From Rhodoluna sp. (lineage in GTDB: Bacteria > Actinomycetota > Actinomycetes > Actinomycetales > Microbacteriaceae): DNA of 64,000 nucleotides. The notes beneath the pieces are model-generated. The model was not told where the DNA came from and searched no databases. It saw only the letters and a list, made by a program, of their open reading frames with translations. The stretch is taken from assembly GCA_026393335.1 (NCBI GenBank), contig JAPLAJ010000053.1:1-64000 (forward strand), read 5' to 3'. The position numbers were made by a program, and so were the translations under genes. Of this stretch, positions 60,473 to 64,000 are shown in pieces (within the stretch, counting starts at the first letter, position 1; each line of letters opens with the position of its first letter).

Positions 60473-60717
60473 GGAAATCCCCCATAGTAGAAACGAACAA
60501 TAAAAAAGACTCTACTGCCCACCACCGACAAAGTATCCCCATTTGGCAACTTATGTCCAATCGGTGTGTCTTTATTGACATAGTTCCTATTTGAGCACAA
60601 ACGTACCAAAAAGGGATTTCAAATATCAGTCCGTGTTTCTATACTTTGTCGCTCAGCCCAATAGTTAACCCAGACAAAGACGTAATCAAAAGATGTAACC
60701 GCCTTGTTTGCAAGTCT
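60473..60717. promoter_or_regulatory. promoter region of the Rhs gene with distant inverted repeat
   Basis: 245 nt between resC and the Rhs start. CGACAAAGTAT (60526-60536) and its exact reverse complement ATACTTTGTCG (60641-60651) lie 104 nt apart, upstream of the Rhs gene on the minus strand. A 12-bp palindrome (GTCTTTAAAGAC, near 60714-60725) overlaps the resC stop. Confidence 0.4.
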
Positions 60718-61632
60718 TTAAAGACCTGAATAAACGTGTAATCCCTTGAAGTACATATTTACGATGGTGAAGTTGAAGATGATGGCTGTGAAACCTATGA
60801 GGGTTAGCCATGCTGCTCGCTTGCCTTCCCAGCCTCTTGTTGTAGTGGCGTGAAGGTAGGCAGCGTAAATAGTCCAGATGATGAAGGTCCATACCTCTTT
60901 AGTGTCCCAACCCCAGAAGCGGTGCCAGGCTTTATCAGCCCAAATAGCTCCTGCGATAAGGGTGAATGACCAGAGAATGAAACCAATGATGTTGAACTGG
61001 TAGTAAGTGCGCTCTAGCTTTTCAACCTTAGGGAAAACCTTTAGTTGCTTCTTTAGAGCTTTTACACCTTTGAGCTTTGAGTTATTGATCCACTTGCTCT
61101 CTTTGAGAATGTGGATCAACGCAAGCGTTGCTGCAATGGTGAAGAAAGCTGTTGCAAGAATTGCAACGCTTACGTGGATTACTAACCAGTAATCCTGCAG
61201 AGCTGGAAGAAGAGATTCAACCTGGACATAGAACAATGTGTTGGCTGAACCAATGATTAGAACTACAAATCCTGCTACGAAAGAAGAGATGAACTTAATG
61301 TCTTTGAAGAGCAGTGAGAGTAAGTAAATGGATGTAACTACAAAAGCACCTGAGATTGAGAACTCATACATGTTTGCCCATGGCACACGGTTCGCAGCGA
61401 TACCTCTAGTTAGAACCCCAATACCGTTAGCTACAACACCAAGAGTGAAGAGAGTAAGACCGATGGTGTCTAAACGATTAGCAAAGGCGCCTTTCTTTCC
61501 TTTTGCTCCTGCTCTCTTGGTTAGAGCCCAGGTTAGAACAATGAATGCAAATGAATAGAAGGTCAAACCGATCAAGACAATAAATCTTGACAGGGTAGCA
61601 AGCTCTGGGTTCAGTGCAATCTCTGGTGTCAT
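60718..61632 (-). CDS. resC: cytochrome c biogenesis protein ResC/CcsA
   Basis: With ResB carries haem across the membrane and attaches it to cytochrome c (system II). 304 residues with about eight spans. The WWD haem-handling motif is clear near 240-258 (WGWDTKEVWTFIIWTIYA), with His residues before it (HRF) and after it (LHATTTRGWEG). The ATG overlaps the resB stop by 4 nt. Confidence 0.94.
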   Translation of the reverse strand: MTPEIALNPELATLSRFIVLIGLTFYSFAFIVLTWALTKRAGAKGKKGAFANRLDTIGLTLFTLGVVANGIGVLTRGIAANRVPWANMYEFSISGAFVVTSIYLLSLLFKDIKFISSFVAGFVVLIIGSANTLFYVQVESLLPALQDYWLVIHVSVAILATAFFTIAATLALIHILKESKWINNSKLKGVKALKKQLKVFPKVEKLERTYYQFNIIGFILWSFTLIAGAIWADKAWHRFWGWDTKEVWTFIIWTIYAAYLHATTTRGWEGKRAAWLTLIGFTAIIFNFTIVNMYFKGLHVYSGL

Positions 61633-63188
61633 TTACTCTTCTTCTTTAGTGATTTAGCGATGTCCTTCACTAGGTTATCTAGTGATTTATCTTTTGATTT
61701 AGCAAGAGCTCCAACTTCAACTCCAGCCTTAGAAACCTTTACCCATACTCTTCTGCGAGGAATGATGAGCATTAAGACTAAGCCAAACAAGGTAGTCAGA
61801 GCAAAGAACAACACCCAGATATCCAGTGGGTTAAATGTAATGTCTAACGAAGCAAATCTCTTTAGTCCTTTGAACTCGACTGTTCCAAGATCTCCTGGCA
61901 GCTCAACAGTTTCCCCTATTGCAAGTCTTAGGGCCTTGACTCCACTCTTACCACCAGCAACCTGCTTCATGGCGTGAACATCAAGCTTGTATGCATTTAC
62001 TGCCATGCCACTATCTAGGCCGAGGTTTCCGACATAGACGTTCATGGTCATTAGTGGATCCCATGGATAAGGATGGTTCGAGGTTAGGGCTCCAGTTTCG
62101 AGCTTGGCAACTGTTGGATAGAAGAAAGCAAGTATTCCAAACTGCTCTGGATTTGCATCTGGAACTTTGATAGCTCCGAGAGATGTCAGGTTTGAATCCT
62201 GTGGCAAGAAAACAACTGGGCCACTAAAGGAAACGATTCCATCTTTATCTCTCACAACTATTACTGGAGCAAAGCCATTGCCGGTGATATAAACCTTTGC
62301 TCCAGGAAGATGCAGTGGCTCGTTCACTCTGATTTGTGATTTCACAACTGGACTGGCTGGTGTCTCTTTTGAAGAAACTTTCGCAATGAAATCCATCGGC
62401 TTACCGTAGTTAGCAGGGTTCTTATAGTCATAGGTTGTGCTGAAGGAATCTAACCTCAGGCTAAAAGGTTCCATGCTGCTTTTATCGAAAAGTAACCCTG
62501 GGGCAAAGAAGTCGTAGGAGGCTTCGTTGTTTACCAAAGTGTCGCCTTCAACTAAGACTCTCTGCCCTTGGTAACTAAGGCCTCCACCTAATCCAACTGT
62601 TATCAAAACTCCAATAAGAGAGATGTGGAAGAAGAGGTTGCCTGTTTCTCTGAGGTAACCTTTCTCAGCTCTAATTCCAGTCTTGGTTGAAACAATTCTG
62701 AACTTTTTACTCTTTAGTAACTCAATTGCCTTCTTTAGATTGGCATCTGATTGATCTAACTTCTTGTATGCAGGAAGTCTTGAAAGATTAGTTGGTGCCT
62801 CTGGCGGATCTGCACTTAGTGCTTTGTAATGCACTCCAACTCTAGGTAGCACACAACCAATCAAAGAGATGAAAAGCAGTATGTATATGGAGGAGAACCA
62901 GGTTGATGAATAAACATCGAATAACTGGAAGTTATCTAACCAAGCGGCAAGGTCTGGATTGTTCTTGAAGTAAAGAACAACTCCGTTAGGGTCAGCACTT
63001 CTTTGTGGAAAGACTGAACCAGGAATCGATGCTAAGGCTAAGAACAATAAGAGGTATAGAGCAATCTTCATGCTGGTTAGCTGACGCCATAGCCATCTGC
63101 CCCAAGACTTCAAAGACAGATCGGGTGCTTCAATAGGTTCGTTGTATTCCTTACGAACCTTGTATTTAGATTGCTGGGATGAAACCAC
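61629..63188 (-). CDS. resB: cytochrome c biogenesis protein ResB
   Basis: Partner of ResC. 519 residues: a cytoplasmic N terminus, spans near 40-60 (IALYLLLFLALASIPGSVFP), 95-115 and 190-210, a large extracytoplasmic domain, and a final span near 450-470. GTG start 63188 overlaps ccdA by 23 nt. Confidence 0.93.
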   Translation of the reverse strand: MVSSQQSKYKVRKEYNEPIEAPDLSLKSWGRWLWRQLTSMKIALYLLLFLALASIPGSVFPQRSADPNGVVLYFKNNPDLAAWLDNFQLFDVYSSTWFSSIYILLFISLIGCVLPRVGVHYKALSADPPEAPTNLSRLPAYKKLDQSDANLKKAIELLKSKKFRIVSTKTGIRAEKGYLRETGNLFFHISLIGVLITVGLGGGLSYQGQRVLVEGDTLVNNEASYDFFAPGLLFDKSSMEPFSLRLDSFSTTYDYKNPANYGKPMDFIAKVSSKETPASPVVKSQIRVNEPLHLPGAKVYITGNGFAPVIVVRDKDGIVSFSGPVVFLPQDSNLTSLGAIKVPDANPEQFGILAFFYPTVAKLETGALTSNHPYPWDPLMTMNVYVGNLGLDSGMAVNAYKLDVHAMKQVAGGKSGVKALRLAIGETVELPGDLGTVEFKGLKRFASLDITFNPLDIWVLFFALTTLFGLVLMLIIPRRRVWVKVSKAGVEVGALAKSKDKSLDNLVKDIAKSLKKKSK

Positions 63189-63888
63189 CGGTCACCTCCG
63201 CAATGAAATCAATTACTTGCTGCCATAAACCAGTGAGCAGCAAAAGACCAAGAACAATCAACATCACGCCACCGGTTAGGTTTATTGCTCTAATGTTCTT
63301 CTTCACAAATCCAATTGACTTAGTTGCCCAACTAAATCCTGCAGCAGCCAATACAAAAGGAAGACCTAAGCCAAGAGAGTAAACAACTGCAAGGAATGCT
63401 CCTCTTGAAACAGAACCAGTATCAAAAGCAAGGTTTAGTACTGCACCTAATGTCGGGCCAATACAAGGTGTCCAACCTAAACCAAAGACCACTCCTAGTA
63501 GTGGAGCTCCAACTAAACCAGCACTTGGTTTGATGTTTAGTTTCTTTGTTCTTTGAGCGAAATCAAAACCACCAATAAGAACAATTCCTAAAACAAGAAC
63601 TAGAACACCAGATCCTCTTTGAATCCAGTTCTTTACTTCCCCAGAGAAGATTGAACCTAACCCACCAAAGCCAGCACCCAGTGCAACAAAGACTGCACTA
63701 AAGCCGGCAACAAACAATAACGAACCAACTACCATTCTTGATTTGGTGTTTGCTGATCCTGAAACGATTCCAAGATAGGCAGGTAGTAGTGGCAATACGC
63801 AAGGACTAAAGAACGAAACCAGACCAGCAAGCAAAGCTATGGGTGCAGCTACCCATAGTGGTCCAACGGTTATTGCTTCAAAATTCAC
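63166..63888 (-). CDS. ccdA: thiol-disulfide transporter CcdA
   Basis: Membrane protein passing electrons from cytoplasmic thioredoxin to the outside to keep apocytochrome cysteines reduced. 240 residues, six spans, with paired cysteine motifs FFSPCVLPLLPAYLG near 27-41 and GWTPCIGPTLGAVL near 137-150. GTG start overlaps the stop of the upstream thioredoxin-like gene (GTGA). Confidence 0.95.
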   Translation of the reverse strand: MNFEAITVGPLWVAAPIALLAGLVSFFSPCVLPLLPAYLGIVSGSANTKSRMVVGSLLFVAGFSAVFVALGAGFGGLGSIFSGEVKNWIQRGSGVLVLVLGIVLIGGFDFAQRTKKLNIKPSAGLVGAPLLGVVFGLGWTPCIGPTLGAVLNLAFDTGSVSRGAFLAVVYSLGLGLPFVLAAAGFSWATKSIGFVKKNIRAINLTGGVMLIVLGLLLLTGLWQQVIDFIAEVTGGFIPAI

Positions 63889-64000
63889 TGCTGCTCAACT
63901 TCTGCATAAACAGTTTTGATCAGGGCTTTAAGTGTCGCCTTCTCTGCAACACCAAGTATTCGTGCAGCAGGTCTACCCTGCCTATCGATAACTAAAGTTG
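63885..64000 (-). CDS. resA: thioredoxin-like ResA/TlpA protein, C-terminal part (partial)
   Basis: Only the last 37 codons are in the window. The reading ends T-L-V-I-D-R-Q-G-R-P-A-A-R-I-L-G, the end of a TlpA/ResA-type thioredoxin fold (strand, Gly turn, strand), then a helix and stop. Together with ccdA-resB-resC it is the standard actinobacterial system II cluster. The CxxC active site lies beyond the window. Confidence 0.8.
   Translation of the reverse strand, partial: TLVIDRQGRPAARILGVAEKATLKALIKTVYAEVEQQ

Overview
The window looks like an actinobacterial chromosome with modest GC content. It most resembles a small-genome freshwater Microbacteriaceae (Rhodoluna/Aquiluna, 'Luna' type), but that placement is an inference from gene content and order. 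The supporting evidence is the order hadA-hadB-murB ... aspC ... tRNA-Trp-secE-nusG-rplK-rplA, together with FprA, DUF3817, DUF4229 and PLDc_N-type membrane proteins, a classical menaquinone pathway and a ResABC/CcdA cytochrome c system. Packing is very tight: many neighbours overlap by 1-4 nt and several convergent pairs share palindromic stop codons.

Layout. (1) 1-10,800, minus strand: an accessory, defence-type island. A cytosine-5 DNA methyltransferase, a Z1-domain SF2-type ATPase, a PD-(D/E)XK nuclease-like protein and a GHKL (MORC-like) ATPase form one operon. Upstream lie an unknown gene, three tandem paralogous small His-rich proteins of a family I do not recognise, a TPR protein and a small zinc-ribbon-like protein. 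Two intergenic blocks in front of the paralogues carry the same structured element, with compensatory differences in a GNRA hairpin. One of them ends in a candidate switch that can hide the Shine-Dalgarno sequence. (2) 11,000-11,515: a RelBE-type toxin-antitoxin pair whose genes overlap by 134 nt. (3) 11,516-20,510: core genes (an Orn/Lys/Arg-type decarboxylase, rplA, rplK, nusG, secE, tRNA-Trp, aspC, a LysE-type exporter, murB, hadB, hadA, tRNA-Met, tRNA-Thr). A PrlF-YhaV toxin-antitoxin module sits between tRNA-Trp and aspC.

(4) 20,579-34,348: a maltodextrin region with a cyclomaltodextrinase-like GH13 enzyme, an ABC importer (malG, malF, malE) and two paralogous GH13 alpha-glucosidases. 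A 1336-residue polytopic membrane protein of unknown function lies between the two alpha-glucosidases. Two matches to the LacI-family operator consensus lie between malE and the first alpha-glucosidase. (5) 34,345-45,096: an ASCH protein, DUF3817, an HrpA helicase, tRNA-Tyr, a LacI-family regulator, a YajQ-like protein, an MFS transporter, FprA, a polyprenyl diphosphate synthase and MenG. (6) 45,144-53,076: an anchored surface protein and menF, menD, menA, menE, menB, menC, with two small membrane proteins among them.

(7) 53,077-60,720: an AT-rich accessory insert with an Rhs polymorphic toxin locus. The Rhs gene (54,345-60,472) is broken by an in-frame stop and a frameshift, but its C-terminal GIY-YIG nuclease toxin module is intact. 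A leucine-rich-repeat protein, the likely immunity protein, follows it. (8) 60,718-64,000: the cytochrome c biogenesis operon resA (partial, cut by the window end)-ccdA-resB-resC, minus strand.

The core genes link respiration (menaquinone and its prenyl tail, cytochrome c maturation) with maltodextrin uptake. The accessory genes cluster in the first 11 kb, the PrlF-YhaV insert and the Rhs locus.
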